Of a stretch of 64,000 bases of DNA, positions 47,650 to 59,336 are shown in pieces. The notes under the pieces were generated by a model, which worked only from the letters and a program-made list of their open reading frames with translations, did no database searches and was not told the DNA's origin. The stretch lies in the NCBI GenBank assembly GCA_037367405.1, contig JAZKJV010000154.1, positions 1 through 64,000 of the forward strand, given 5' to 3'. A program made the position numbers and the translations under genes. How positions within the stretch are numbered: position 1 is the stretch's first letter; each line of letters opens with the position of its first letter. The DNA comes from Ottelia alismoides (Eukaryota > Streptophyta > Magnoliopsida > Alismatales > Hydrocharitaceae).

Positions 47650-48780
47650 TAACAACAACAACAACAACAAAGCCTTTTCCCACAATTAAGTAGGGGCTAC
47701 ATGGATTCTTCGCCTCCATTCAGATCTATCTTGAGTCAATCCCAAGCTTATATCCACAAAACTAAGATCCCTTCGTATGGTCTCTTTCCAACACTTCTTG
47801 GGCCGTCATCGCCCTCTCTTAGCCGGCTCAACATGCCAACCCTCGCATCTCCTAATTGGTGCATCAGTTGATCTTCTTTGCAAATGTCCAAACCATCTTA
47901 AGCAATTTTCTCGCATCTTATCCTCGATCGGAGCTACACCAACTTTCTTTCTGATTACATCATTCCGAATCCGATCTTTACGTGTGTGTCCACACATCCA
48001 CCTTAGCATTTTCATTTCTGCTACATTCATTCTTTGCACATGTTTATGGTTCACAGGCCAACATTCGGATCCATAAAGCATAGCAGGTCTCACGGCTGCT
48101 TTGTAAAACTTTCCTTTAATTTTTAAAGGAATTTTCTTATCACAGAGAACAACAGAGGCTCCTCTCCACTTTAGCCAGCCGACATTTATTCTATTAGTAA
48201 CATCTCCATCAATTTCCCCATCATGTTGCAGAATAGATCCCAGATATCTAAAAGAATCTCTCTTCTGAATGTTATCGTCACCAATCTTCACCTCGATTCC
48301 TTCACCATTGATTCCATCAAAGGTGCACTCCATATATTCCGTCTTGGCCCTACTTATACGAAATCCTTTAGTCTCCAACTCATGTCTCCAGACCTCAAGC
48401 TTCTCATTTACTCCATCCATAGTCTCGTCAATTAACACAATATCATCAGCAAATAACATACACCAAGGTAACCCATCCTGAATGTGACTTGTCAGCTCGC
48501 CCATAATCAAGGTAAAAAGAAATGGACTCAAAGCAGAACCTTGATGTAAACCAATGTTGATGTCAAAATATCCAGTCTTCCCAGACGGGGTCCTTACACA
48601 AGATAAAGCCCTATCATACATGTCCTTTATGAGGTTAATGTATAGGACAGGTACTTATCTCTTCTCCAACACTCTCCACAATATCTCTCGTGGGACAGAA
48701 TCATAAGCCTTCTCCAAATCAATAAAGATCATGTGGAGGTTCTTCCTTTTAGCTCTATAAATCTCCATTGTTCTCTGATG
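47650..48780 (-). mobile_element. 5'-truncated RTE-type LINE
   Basis: The minus-strand frame 48621-47806 carries the RT core (GLHQGSALSPFLFTLIM, LFADDIVLID catalytic box, KTEYMECTF, FRYLGSILQ) and the late WFGHLQRR segment typical of plant RTE elements. Upstream, FIDLEKAYDSVPREILW is separated by one in-frame TAA (~48655). The 3' end is the (TTG)n tail at 47650-47670. GGAAGTTT flanks it (47642-47649, 48781-48788) as a short target duplication. Endonuclease is missing. Confidence 0.88.
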
Positions 48781-48788
48781 GGAAGTTT

Positions 48789-49227
48789 GCTAAAGAAAAA
48801 CGAAAGATCTAAAATAGTTGGGCCAAATCGAATGGATTTTTTTCTATTTCCAATTTAAGCTAGTAGGTAGTCAAATAATTAAATGTAGAAACTTTAATAT
48901 CTTTTTTAAGGAGAAACTTTAATTTCTAAACCCAAAAGTTCAACTCAAAATCCCCAGCACGTAAAACCTACATGTATTGTGTGCACAGTGCACCTTTGGG
49001 CCTTTGTCTATTCTATTCCAAGATGAAGGGGATATTAAGAGCAAGGGGGCAAGTGGAGTAAAATATAAATGTTATTTGGATAATAATTTCAAAAAAAATC
49101 ATCCATATGTTCTATTCAGAGGAAATTATATTCTTGATCTTCATCGATAATATATATAAAACATATCCTTAATCTTCATTGATAATTTCAATTACTATTC
49201 ATTAAGTTCATCTATAATATGGTACTA
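48789..49227. other. Unassigned AT-rich sequence
   Basis: No gene, RNA or repeat recognised. It separates the RTE element from the Copia target duplication at 49228. Confidence 0.4.
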
Positions 49228-49232
49228 GATTT

Positions 49233-49373
49233 GGTTGAGATATTTGATATCTTTCTTACTTCTTATCATCTATTTATTTTGTCTTCTTCATGTAATTTGC
49301 TCAATAGGTTCCTCTCTTATATAAGAGAACCCAAAGGCCTCTCATTAATGCAATTCATTCTTTTCCCCCTACA
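49233..49373 (+). repeat. 5' LTR of the short-LTR Copia
   Basis: 141 bp, starts GGTTGAGATATTTG (TG decayed to GG) and ends CCCCCTACA. It contains CTTATATAAGAGAACCC (TATA box). Confidence 0.85.
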
Positions 49374-49929
49374 TAGTATCGAAGTGACGATCCTAAATCA
49401 GAGTTTTCATATCCCACCCTAACCCTACCTGCCCCCTCCTCCCCACGACGACGCTGAATCTCCAGGCCGCCGCCGCACAGGCCTCCAGTCGCCCAGGCCG
49501 TCGCCTTCGACCGTTGCACCCAAGCCGTCGCCCGGCTCCTCTGGCCGACGTGCAGGCACTAGGCAGTCCCCAGACCCCCCAACACCCCCCCCATCTCTCC
49601 CAGGTCACCGTCGATCCTCCAGTGTGCCTCTGCGCACCTATGTAGCTCGATATGCAATTTGATTCGATCTGATTTTGATAGGAAAACGTGATTTCAGATA
49701 CATAAATCGCGTTTTCCGGCCCTAAAGAGCAGCAGAGATTGATGATGGTGGTTGTATGTCTACACGTACAATCAATCCTCCGTATGATCGTATAGACTTG
49801 TTCATATCGGTCTACTCCCAGTTGAGTTCCGTTGTTCGGTTGTTTTTCCATCATGTCATAGAACAAGGGTGATATTTTTTCGTCTGGGCCTTCAAGGGTC
49901 CGGCTGCCATCGTTAAGATGGATGGGATC

Positions 49930-52900
49930 AACTATGACTTAGGTCCATGTAGTTGCTCACCCTCATGCAGTGCAACAACGAGCACATCTTGATAGATCAA
50001 GAGCCAACGGATAAGACTGGGGCAAATGCTTCTTGGAAGTAAGATGACGCATATGTGTGTGTTTGGCTTTGTGGGACCATCACCACAGAGATAGCCAATG
50101 ATATTCTGAATCAGCCCACAGCCAAGACGATGTGGGACACTTTGGCATCTACCTATGCTCAAGTGAAGAATGGGGCAAACATTCTTCAGTTACAGTTCGA
50201 TATCTACAATGCCAAGCAGAATGGTCGTCCTCTGCATGTGCAATACTCTTCGCTCGTGGCATGTTCGAGAAGCTTTATAGCTACATGTCCATTACGACAT
50301 CTATTGAGCAGCAGAAGACGTATAGGAATTCCACGATGGTTATAGTGTTCATAGTTGGACTTGATATAGTGTATGATGTTGCGTGTACGCCGTACTCAGC
50401 TTCTTACCGGAACTATCATACCTCCCATAGAGGAGGCCTATAGCCGTCTCAGCAAGATTATCATACCTTCTACAGCCACTTCTCCGCCCTCTTCAGCGAT
50501 GGCCGCTTCTCGTGACCAAGGAGGGACGATCCAGTCTAGAGGGCACACCCCTCGTGGCAGAGGCGATGGACGCCAGCGTGATCCTTGCACTTATTGTCGT
50601 CGGCCCGGACATGTAGAGGATACATGCTATCAGAAGCATGGATATCCTGCTTATGGTCGCGTAGCAGAACAGATTGCACCTTCAGAAACTCCAGCTTCTT
50701 AGATCGATCCTTTCCTGGATGATATTGCCTCTTGTATTCGAGAGATCATGACTCCTACTATTTGCACCACCACTACAGATACCGCAGCTGCAACCAGAGC
50801 CTCTTCGAGCTCCTCAAGTATCGCTTATACTTTTACTGGTTGTACTGGTGCAGACATGACAGAGTTGATTATGGATTCTGATGCTTCTCACCACCTATGT
50901 GGAGACAGAGCGCAGCTGAGGTCCTACAGGACCATATCACCTGACAGATGGGTTGTCATTGCTAATGGTGACTACTTACACATTACATGACAGGGGGAGG
51001 TGCATTTGACGCCATCTATGGGCCTTCAGAACGTTTTATAAGCTCCTAACTTTCATATGAATTTACTTTCCATTAGTCAGATTACTAAGGATATGCATTG
51101 TCGTTTCACTTTTTATCCTTTGTCTCTTGTGTTTCAGGACATACTCACGAGCAGGGTGATTGGATGTGGCTATGAGCAGCAAGGACTCTACAGACTGGTC
51201 CAACTTCCTCATGCTACCTTTTCTCCTATACCTACTGGACCATTCTCTCCATATATGTGACACCTTCGTTTTGGTCACCTTCCTCTACATAAGTTGTGTC
51301 ATGTTCTCCCTCAGATTTATACGAGATCCTCCTTTCAGTGTGAGGCATGCCAGCTTGGGAAGCGCCATCGTTCCTCCTTTCCGTCCCGTTAGAGTCAGTT
51401 CTCAGTTATTTGAGCTCCTTCATTTAGACATTTGGGGTCTGAGTCATGTTCTTGGTTACCAGGGACACCGTTTTTATATATTTGAGGTTGATGATTGTTC
51501 AAGATTTCCCTGGGTCTTTTTTATTGAAGAATAAGTCTGAGGTTGACTCTGTGATCAAATATTTTATTAATGAGATAAAGAATATTTTTTCTCCCAATGT
51601 CAAATATTTTTGTTCTGATAATGCCTTAGAATTCGGTACCTTCCAACTTTCTGAATTTCTTAGATCTCATGGTATTGTTCACTAGACCTCATGTGCTTAT
51701 ACTTCCTAGCAGAACGGTGTTGTCGAGAGTAAACACCATCACTTACTTGATGGGACCAGAACCTTGTTGATACAAAGTCATGCTCCTCACGCTTACTGGG
51801 ACGATGTTGTCCTTACTACTTGCTATCTCGTGAACCGCATGCCCTCATCTGTGTTGGGGGAGAAGATTCCTTTCTCGATTGCGTTTCTCAAGAAGGATCT
51901 TTTCTCCCTTACATCTCATGTATTCGGATCTATTGCTTTTGTTCATGAAGTCTCTCCAGGATGTGACAAGCTCCCTCTCAGAGCTGTCAAGTGTGTGTTT
52001 ATTGGCTACTCTCATACCCAGAAGGGGTATCGTTGCTTTGATTTGCCAAGGCAGAAATACCTTGCCATTGTTAGTGCTGACATTACTTTCTTTGAGTCTA
52101 TTATGTGTTTTTCTCCTGCAGGAGACAGACTGGCCCCATCGGACTCTGACGATGAGATCTACATGCCTCTACCTCATACCATCATTCCTCCACCTCCCTC
52201 TACTCTTGCCTCTACACTTGCTCCTATGGTTCCACCTCCTACTGTGACTCTGTTTTTGCCACGTGTTTTTTCTCGCAGGTCTCGCTCGGTTCCCCCTACT
52301 CACATGTCTTTCCCATCATCTAGCATGCCTCAAGTATGTAAATTAACGCATTGTTTCTACTTATGGTACTATTGAGTTGTATGTGCAGCAGAATTCCATA
52401 CAGGATGAGCAGGTGCCCTCTCCAGAAGGGAACTTACAGGATCAGGACTTGGTAGATGATCTTGATGTGCGATTGCTCTGCAAAAGCCGAAGCGTACGTG
52501 TGCTACTTATCCACTTAAAGAATGCCTTCCTCTATGGTGATCGACAGGAGGAGGTCTACATGCAGCATCCACTTAGGTTTACTACTGAGAGTGAGTGTCA
52601 GAAGGTTTGCAGGCTACATAAGGCTATCTATGTCCTTAAGTAGAGTCCAAGAGCATGGTTCCAGAAGCTCTTAGACTTGATAGAGCAGCAGGGTTTGTGA
52701 GATCGACTGTCGATCACTCTTTGTTTGTGCGCCAGACCCAGAAAGGTACTATTGTCATTCTTGTTTACGTTGATGACATTATTGTTATAGGGGATGACGA
52801 GCAAGGCATTCAGGATGCCAAGGACTTTCTAGGTCGGCAGTTTGTAACCAAAGACCATGGTAATTTACGTTACTTCCTTGGATTAGAGTTTGCCAGGAAC

Positions 52901-53696
52901 CAACGAGGTCTTGTGATGACCCAGAGGAAGTACGTTACAGATCTTTCAGAAATAGACATAGCAGATTGCAGACCTGCCACTACTCCTATTGACCCAAGCA
53001 TGAAGCTTTATGATCATGACACTGAGGAGGTTGACAGGAGGAGGTACAGGGCGCTTGTTGGCAAGCTATTGTATGTGACTATTACCAGGCTCGGCATATC
53101 CTTTGTCGTGAACAAAGTGGGTCAGTTTATGGAGCAGCCCAAACAGGCACAGATGGATGCATTCCATATGATTCTGAGGTATCCGAAGACATCACCAGGT
53201 ATGGGACTTCTTTCAGTAGAGGCACATCTCTCTCAGTTACAGCATGTGCAGATGTAGACTATGTTGGGTGTTTAAAGGATATGTTGTGTTCATAGGGAAT
53301 TCCCCAGTTTCATGTAAGAGCAAGAAGCAGATCGTGGTTGCCATATCGAGTGATGAGTCAGAATACAGGACCATGGCACAGGCTTGCACAGAGATGATGT
53401 GGGTAAGATATGTTCTTACTGCCTTACTATAGATGTGTCTCTCCCCATGCACCTCCAATATGATAATCAAGCTGCTCTTTTCATTGCTAACAACCCATCC
53501 TTTCATAAGAGGACCAAGCACATAGAGGTGGACAGTCACTACACTCGCGACATGATACAGAAGGCTATTATCGCCACTGCGCATGTCAGCTCTGGAGACC
53601 AGACAGCAGATGTTCTTACTAAAGCCCTAGCCAAAGGACCTTATCAGAGATGTTGTTCCAAGCTTAGTCTGATAGGTATCTACGCTCCAGCTTGAG
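49930..53696 (+). pseudogene. Copia gag-pol with multiple stops and frameshifts
   Basis: In order: a gag region (50050-50470, AKTMWDTLASTYAQ), a zinc knuckle CTYCRRPGHVEDTC (~50585-50630), and a protease with MDSDASHHLCGD (~50870) in which the catalytic DSG is DSD. Integrase pieces follow: PVRVSSQLFELLHLDIWG, YIFEVDDCSRFPWVFF, NALEFGTFQLSEFL, and a C-terminal part 51764-52375. RT comes next (LIHLKNAFLYGDRQEEVYMQ, LVYVDDIIVIGDD at ~52765-52800) and then RNase H (SSDESEYRTMAQACTEMMWV, NQAALFIANNPSFHKRTKHIEVD, VLTKAL). In-frame stops at ~50701, 51684 and 52641 and shifts near 53240 inactivate it. Confidence 0.88.
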
Positions 53697-53702
53697 AGGG
53701 AG

Positions 53703-53847
53703 TGTTGAGATATTTGCTATCTTTCTTATTGTTTTCTTATTATCTAATTATTTTGTCTTCTTCATTTAGTTTGCCCAATAAGTTCCTCCCCTATATAAGA
53801 GAACACAAAGACCTCTCATTAATGCAATTCATTATTTTCCCACTACA
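53703..53847 (+). repeat. 3' LTR of the short-LTR Copia
   Basis: 145 bp, TGTTGAGATATTTGC...CCCACTACA, with CCTATATAAGAG as TATA box. About 85-90% similar to the 5' LTR by eye, so the insertion is not recent. Confidence 0.88.
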
Positions 53848-53852
53848 GATTT

Positions 53853-55374
53853 GTTAGAAGTAGCATAACATCTTATTAATATCTGCTATGGTCAAGTTTT
53901 TAATGAAAACCTTGTTACAAATGTGTATTATAAAAAATTAACAAAAGTACCCTCTATTCAAAATCCTAAATCCTAACAACTGCAAGTTCTAAAAAAACAA
54001 ACGAGCAAAGGATGAAAAGTGAAAAACAAGGACAGAAAAACAAGCACCGAACGGAGTGCATAAGGAGCATCACATTCCTTCGTACCTATACCACCTACGA
54101 GTAATTTAGGGGTACCATTTGAAGGAACCCATTTCTCATTCTTCATAGATAACATTTGGTCCGCTACTCCTTTCACATAGTCCACCAATGAATTTATGCG
54201 CAAGTAATACTACATTACCAATCAACGTGCCATCCAATGCTCGCGTTGAAAGTGATAACAACCATCTTACACAATCCAAAGCAGAGCCATTATCATCCTA
54301 TCCAAGTTGCTTTGTGGCACACATAGAAATGTACCTAAAAGTAAGTGGTGAAATGCATTGAATCCCAATATGTCCGTTCAACCCGATAGATTGCAAAGCC
54401 TGTTGTATGACCCTCCCACATCAGCAATGGGTGAAGACCACAAACAACATTAGTTTACGGATCATGCTTGTATTGGAATTTGTGGATCCACTTGTTTATC
54501 CATTTGTACATGGGTGCTATACAAACCCCCTTAGATCTTTCTTCATCCCTTGTTCTACCATTCTATCATTATATAGGAGAGAGATCCACAACCATCATGA
54601 CGAGTAGACCAATCAATAGTGAACCGTGTACCTAATGTGTTGTGGCTTCGTGCGTGCATGTTTGTTTCTTTGGTCTGTGTTGATTTCCGCTACACATAAC
54701 CATAAGCAAGTGAGCAATAACCAAGAAATCATTAGTCCATGACTATAATTCATTAAGTTCCTACAAAATATCAGAAGCCTGCTGAGTTAGACGAGTAATA
54801 AATTATACAAGAACCAGTCTCTTGTTTTAGTTTCATGTTGCTTAGGATTGGGACCTGCACGGGTTCGCAAAGCTATATACGACACCATTAGGTTCACCCT
54901 CTCCTAGAGCTCATGTCATCGTGAACCACGTAAATCCAGTGATTTTCTATTCATGATGCTGCTATCATCTCTTGTTAATTATTTTCAACATAACTTTCAC
55001 AAGGAAAAACCACTTCTCACAAATTTCATCTACACGATCTCAATAGTTCTATCATTTGCAATTACGCAATCCTTCTAAGATCACATGCGCCCCCAAGGCA
55101 CACAACCACACGTGAAAAGGGAAAGGGGAAGAGAGAGAGAGAGAGGCAGTTGCAAGCATATAAAGAAGCACGAATCAAAGAATCGCATTCTCTTGTGTGT
55201 GTGCCACATCCCCAACAACTTAGAGGCACAAATCCGAAGAACCAACTTCCTATCTTCCATAAAGAATCAAACTTTAACACCAACCCACACCACCAGTCTC
55301 CAAAAAAAGCGCTTTACCTCAAATGAGTCATCAAAAAAGAAAAACCCTAAAAAATGGAAAAGCAAAGAACTTAC
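53853..55374. other. Unassigned sequence, possibly remnants of a large intron
   Basis: No exon, LTR or TIR recognised on either strand. The part next to 55374 (T-rich on the minus strand) fits the start of the intron after the minus-strand exon at 55375. A GA-rich microsatellite lies near 55130-55145. Confidence 0.4.
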
Positions 55375-55656
55375 TGAAAGAGATGAGAGCGGTCTCTGGC
55401 GAAGTTGAGGCATGAGGTGCGTATGTGGTTGCTATCCTTGCAAGCATAGGTCAAGTAGCCCTTCTGAAGCAACCTCTCCATGAGCTCGACCCACTCCGGC
55501 CACGGATGGGACATGGCCATCTCTGACAGGGACCCATCGCCTGCGGAGCTCTTCTGGCGGTTCTGGTCAGGGGTTCGAAGGAGAGGCGGAGGAGAGGGGA
55601 CGGAGGAGGAGGCCAGGGAGGAGACGAGGAGGATAAAAGCAGATGCGGCGGAGCAT
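55375..55656 (-). pseudogene. First exon of a VAR3-like RanBP2 zinc-finger gene, frameshifted
   Basis: On the minus strand the ATG at 55656 opens MLRRI and an Arg/Leu/Pro/Ser-rich stretch with RPLSSAS, like an organellar transit peptide, that hits a stop after 29 codons (~55567). A shifted frame reads on through SLSEMAMSHPWPEW, VELMERLLQKGYL, and the IRTSCLNFARDRSHLF block. It ends at a donor site (CA then GTAAGTTC at 55369-55374). HPWPEW near the start and C-x-FARDR are, from memory, marks of plant VAR3-like proteins upstream of their RanBP2 fingers. One base gained or lost near 55567-55575 separates transit peptide and domain, so the copy is probably dead, unless this is a sequence error. 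No following exon was found before the Copia at 53847; the C-terminal exon appears at 25790-26247. Confidence 0.65.
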
Positions 55657-55758
55657 CACCGCCTTGTGTGGCGGCGGGAAGGGAGGGGAGCAAAGGAGAT
55701 AGAAGTGGGGGTTTAATGATCGGTTCTTGTTTTATGTTTTTATTGCATCTAGATCCTT

Positions 55759-57180
55759 GGAGCATGTTTGGTTACGGGGTTGGGCTAGATTGGGATATCT
55801 TCATGTGAATAATTGTTTGGATGGTTCGGTCATCAATGGGATCTCCCAATACTGGGTTGGTGGGACCCTTCTTTCTCGGGAGGTTGCTTCTAATGTTGAT
55901 AAATTGTGTGCTAATTTCCTCTGGGGTTTTGGGAGGCACTATGTCCGCTGGGACACGATTTGCCTCCCCAAATCGGAAGGTGGGCTGGGGCTTCGGTCTA
56001 CATTGACTTTGCGCAGCGCCGCGCTCCTCGTTTGGAGCTGGAGGCTCCTTCATGCGGATAACTCTCTCTGGGCGGGTTTCATGAGATCCAAGTACCTCTC
56101 CGATTGCACCTTCGGTGTGGCTTCGGCCAAGCACGGTGACTCATCGGTTTGGAAAGCGATGCTTCGCGGTAGAGACTCGTTCTGGAGTCGTCTCCCGCCC
56201 TCCCCTTCCTCCCTCTCCCATTCCTCCGCGCCTCCGTCTCTGCAATTCTCGAAGGCTGTGGAGGCGGTCAGGCCTCGTGGCCCGCCTGCCCCCTGGGCGA
56301 GCGTCGTTTGGTGCAAGGGTGTGGTGCCTCGGCATTCTTGCACGTTGTATCGAGCCCTCCTTAATAGGCTCCCTACTCTGGACAGATTGGCGAAGTTTGG
56401 GATCATCCTTCCTTCCTCTTGCTACCTGTGCCTGGTTGTTGATGAATCCTGTGAACATATCTTTTGGGAGTGCTGTTTTGCGGCGGATGTCTGGAATTTG
56501 GTACTGCAGGGACTTGCTCTTCCGCAGTCGCCCTCTCGCTCTCTTGGCAACACCGTCCTGTGGATTAGCCAATTCCCCTCGGCCTCTCACCGTAGGCTGG
56601 GTTGCAGTGCTCTTGCGGCCACTGTTTGGGAGATTTGGAAAGAGAGGAATATGCGTTGGAACTCAGGTCGCACCTCTGAAGCGGTGCTGCTTGCAAGGAA
56701 TGTCATCTCCACTGTCAGAACTTCTCTAACACTTTGATTGATTTGGTTCCACCTATACTGGGTTTTGCTTGTAATTGCAGTATGCTTTTGTGGTTACTCC
56801 TACTGTAATTGACCCTGCTGATGCGGTGGCCATGTTTTTTGGTTTGATAGTTTCCGGGATCTATCCCCCCCCCCTGTAATTTTTGTGCAGCTTACAGGAA
56901 TATAAAGATTTATTACCTATCAAAAAAAAATTGTTTGGATGGTTGGAGCCTGGAGGTTGGAATGATAATTGTGATGTTATGTGATATTGATTATGTGTTA
57001 TATTAAATTTTTTTAATAATTATAATATTTTTTATGTTAATAAGTGTATTTGAACATGGTTAGAAATCATTATACCAAAGAAATTATAAGGTCGATACAA
57101 GTAATCCCAACCTAGGATTGCATGGTTGGAGCTAGGGGTATGCCAGGGTACTCCGGTGTACCCTGGAAACCAAATAGGCC
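55759..57180. mobile_element. MITE (PIF/Harbinger-like) split by a LINE
   Basis: TIRs are GGAGCATGTTTGGTT at the left and GGCCTATTTGGTTTCC inward from the right. CTT flanks both sides (55756-55758, 57181-57183). Without the LINE and its duplicated target it is ~304 bp. It lies ~100 bp upstream of the start codon of the zinc-finger exon. Confidence 0.6.
55827..56928 (+). mobile_element. 5'-truncated L1-type LINE, 3' end with zinc-binding domain
   Basis: Flanked by the 16-bp target duplication AATTGTTTGGATGGTT (55811-55826, 56929-56944). The ORF (inside 55827-56737) has NGISQYWVGG, LLSREVASNVDKLCANFLWG, LPKSEGGLGLRS and a W-rich segment. It then shows the LINE zinc-binding region (TLYRALLNRLPTLDRLAKFGI, CYLCLVVDESCEHIFWEC, Cys-x2-Cys...His-x4-Cys) and WEIWKERNMR. 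A 3' UTR and AATATAAAGATTTATT precede a short poly(A). The RT is missing by truncation. The frame is intact up to a stop at ~56735, so it is a young insertion. Confidence 0.88.
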
Positions 57181-57183
57181 CTT

Positions 57184-57730
57184 GGGATGTAGTAGGTTGT
57201 AATCTTTATAAAAAGAATGTCAATATCCTTTTAAAATAATACGATAGTGGATTGGATAAAATTATATCTGCATATGTTATCATCCCTAAGGATACATTTC
57301 GTTTTCGGGTTACCCCTTCCATTCTCGTGTTGGAATTCCATCACAAATGAATGTAGCATCACATCACATTCTTTATTTCACTCTCATAATCATCCAAACA
57401 GCTACTATTCACAAAAGGTTACCCCGACCAACTCTCGTCCCAGTAACTAAATCAACCCTAAAGATAATTAACCATATGACTATGGTATACACAACTTGAT
57501 AAGTAATCGTGTTATCAGAATTGCAGAGTACTCAACAGTAAACCTACGGTGTAAGATGACAAAACTACTCATTCCAGAGAGTATGCATCAACCTGATTTT
57601 GTAAGGAGATATGTGCGGTTATGCAGGTGCTTAGTCCAACATATCGAATTATACCTGAATCATTATTGAAGATAACTGTCGCCAAGGTTGCAAAAAGTCT
57701 ATACTCAGTCAGATCATTGACTGAGGATTA
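57184..57730. other. Unassigned sequence
   Basis: No gene or repeat recognised between the MITE and the RTE fragment. The ORF 57247-57450 has no recognisable content. Confidence 0.35.
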
Positions 57731-57747
57731 ATCGGCAGTCGGATGAC

Positions 57748-58119
57748 AACAACAACAAAGTCTTTTCCCGCATCAAGTAGTGTTCGCTACATGGATTCTT
57801 TGCCTCCATTTAGATTTATATTGGGATATTCTAGGACTTGGATTCAAAAAACTAAGATTCCTTTGGATGGTCTCAATCCAACCTTTCTTGGGCCTCCCTC
57901 ACTCTCTCTTTGCCATCTCAACATCATAAAACTCGCATCATCTAACTGGTGCATCAGTCAGCCTCCTTTGCAAATGGTCAAACAAATCTTAAGTAATTTT
58001 CTCTCATCTTATCCTCTATCAGAGCTATACCGACTTTCCTTTTGATCGCATCATTTCGAATCCGATCTTTGCGTGTATGACCTCACATTCACACATCATT
58101 CCGAATCCGATATTTGCAA
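57748..58119 (-). mobile_element. RTE-type LINE 3' fragment
   Basis: About 370 bp nearly parallel to 47665-48000, starting at the same GTTGTTGT-type tail (ACAACAACAAAG on the plus strand). Flanked by a 17-bp duplication ATCGGCAGTCGGATGAC / ATCAACAGTCGAATGAC (57731-57747, 58120-58136; 14 of 17). The end holds a duplicated CATCATTCCGAATCCGAT piece. Confidence 0.82.
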
Positions 58120-58136
58120 ATCAACAGTCGAATGAC

Positions 58137-59115
58137 TAAACAGATTTAATCGGACATTAGCCGATTTTGTATTTTTTAAAATTATTAAATATACATATAA
58201 AGCATTCTTTATACATACATTCCTATATATTCACATAATTTTTTACATTTTTTATATTATTTATAAACAATTGAATTCCAATAGAACACTAGACATCTTA
58301 TATTAAGTTTGCTTTATAAAAAAATAGAAAAAAGGAAAACAACAAAATCCAGTGACCGAATAGTCGTAGTCAATTGGTGGCAGGAGATGCGTATGGGATC
58401 TGAGGCCATTAAACAACTCAATTTTCCAACTGTTGGACACAATTAAAACCACTAATGATCACTTGATTCAACATAATTGACTAAGTTTCCCTTTTGAACT
58501 TCTCAGAGGTTTGATGAGGACATCAAAGGCCAGAAGAACAGCTCTTACCTCTGGATGGCCCCGCTCATGAGAACACCATTCACCATAAATCCTTCTCAGC
58601 TGCAATCTAGGGCCGTGAATCCGGGGCGATCGCGACCGGCGATCCAGATCCAGTGTAGGCGTAGAGAATCTCGAGCAGGCAACCAGTCGAGATCCTGCAG
58701 TACCGTGCAGATGCTTCAGGATCCCATACTTCAACATCTTCTAGATATGAATCTTATCTTTAAATCATGCTTAGAATGTTTAATTTTCTCATCCACGGAA
58801 ATGAGAAGCATAAAAAGCAATGGAGAAGTCAAATAAGTGGTAGGTGACGATGCATTCAATGTTGGAATTTTCACCACCATCAAAAAAAATTCCAGAGTTC
58901 ACACCTTCAGATTCCTCAAACAAACATGAAAGTTTGAATCTTCTGCCAACAGATCAACCAATCACAGATAAATGACAGTACTGCTTTTTTCGGCAGCATT
59001 CAGATTTTCCCCATGTACGTTCGAATCAATCTCTTTTTTGCAAACTCTCATGCAAGTTTCGTCCCCTTCTTACCAGGCTTATGCGTCGGATTTATATTGT
59101 GAAGACTGATGTTAT
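58137..59115. other. Unassigned sequence
   Basis: AT-rich at 58150-58320, otherwise mixed. No coding or repeat signal that I can support. Confidence 0.35.
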
Positions 59116-59120
59116 GGTAT

Positions 59121-59336
59121 TGTTGAAGAATGGTCTTGGTGGGTTATGTTTAGTATCACATCTTGGAGTGGTGACACCATTGTAACTTTTGAGAAAATAA
59201 ATGCAAAATCAGTCCATTAAGGCGGTTCTCCTGTGATTTCATCCCGCTACTCACGAAGTAGGATTCCACGTAAAATCAAAGTCCTTTTTTTGTTTTGTTA
59301 TTGCTTTGATTCGCTTCCGTATTTCATATTTTAACA
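59121..59336 (+). repeat. 5' LTR of the second small Copia-type element
   Basis: 216 bp. Compared with the 3' LTR it lacks ~38 bp around the TATA region (GGTCACATTGGTGGGGCTATATAAAGAGCCC is present only at 61052-61089), so its promoter is deleted. Confidence 0.88.

Larger units (their letters stand above)
49233..53847 (+). mobile_element. Nearly full-length short-LTR Copia element, 4615 bp
   Basis: LTRs of ~143 bp (49233-49373 and 53703-53847) enclose a degenerate gag-pol. The target duplication GATTT is perfect (49228-49232, 53848-53852). The primer site after the 5' LTR is TAGTATCGAAGTG, a decayed initiator-Met type, and the purine tract TTGAGAGGGAG precedes the 3' LTR. Size and very short LTRs are typical of the Ale/Retrofit-like Copia lineage; that assignment is by resemblance only. 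The Copia broken at 33061-38083 is a close relative. Confidence 0.9.

Noticed and set aside
53973..54203. Minus-strand frame with VKGVADQMLSMKNEKW as a host exon
   Set aside because: No family recognised, no clear splice sites, and frequent stops around it. Left as unassigned.
55451..55765. 104-codon minus ORF across the first zinc-finger exon
   Set aside because: It is the third frame; neither the transit-peptide frame nor the HPWPEW frame coincides with it.
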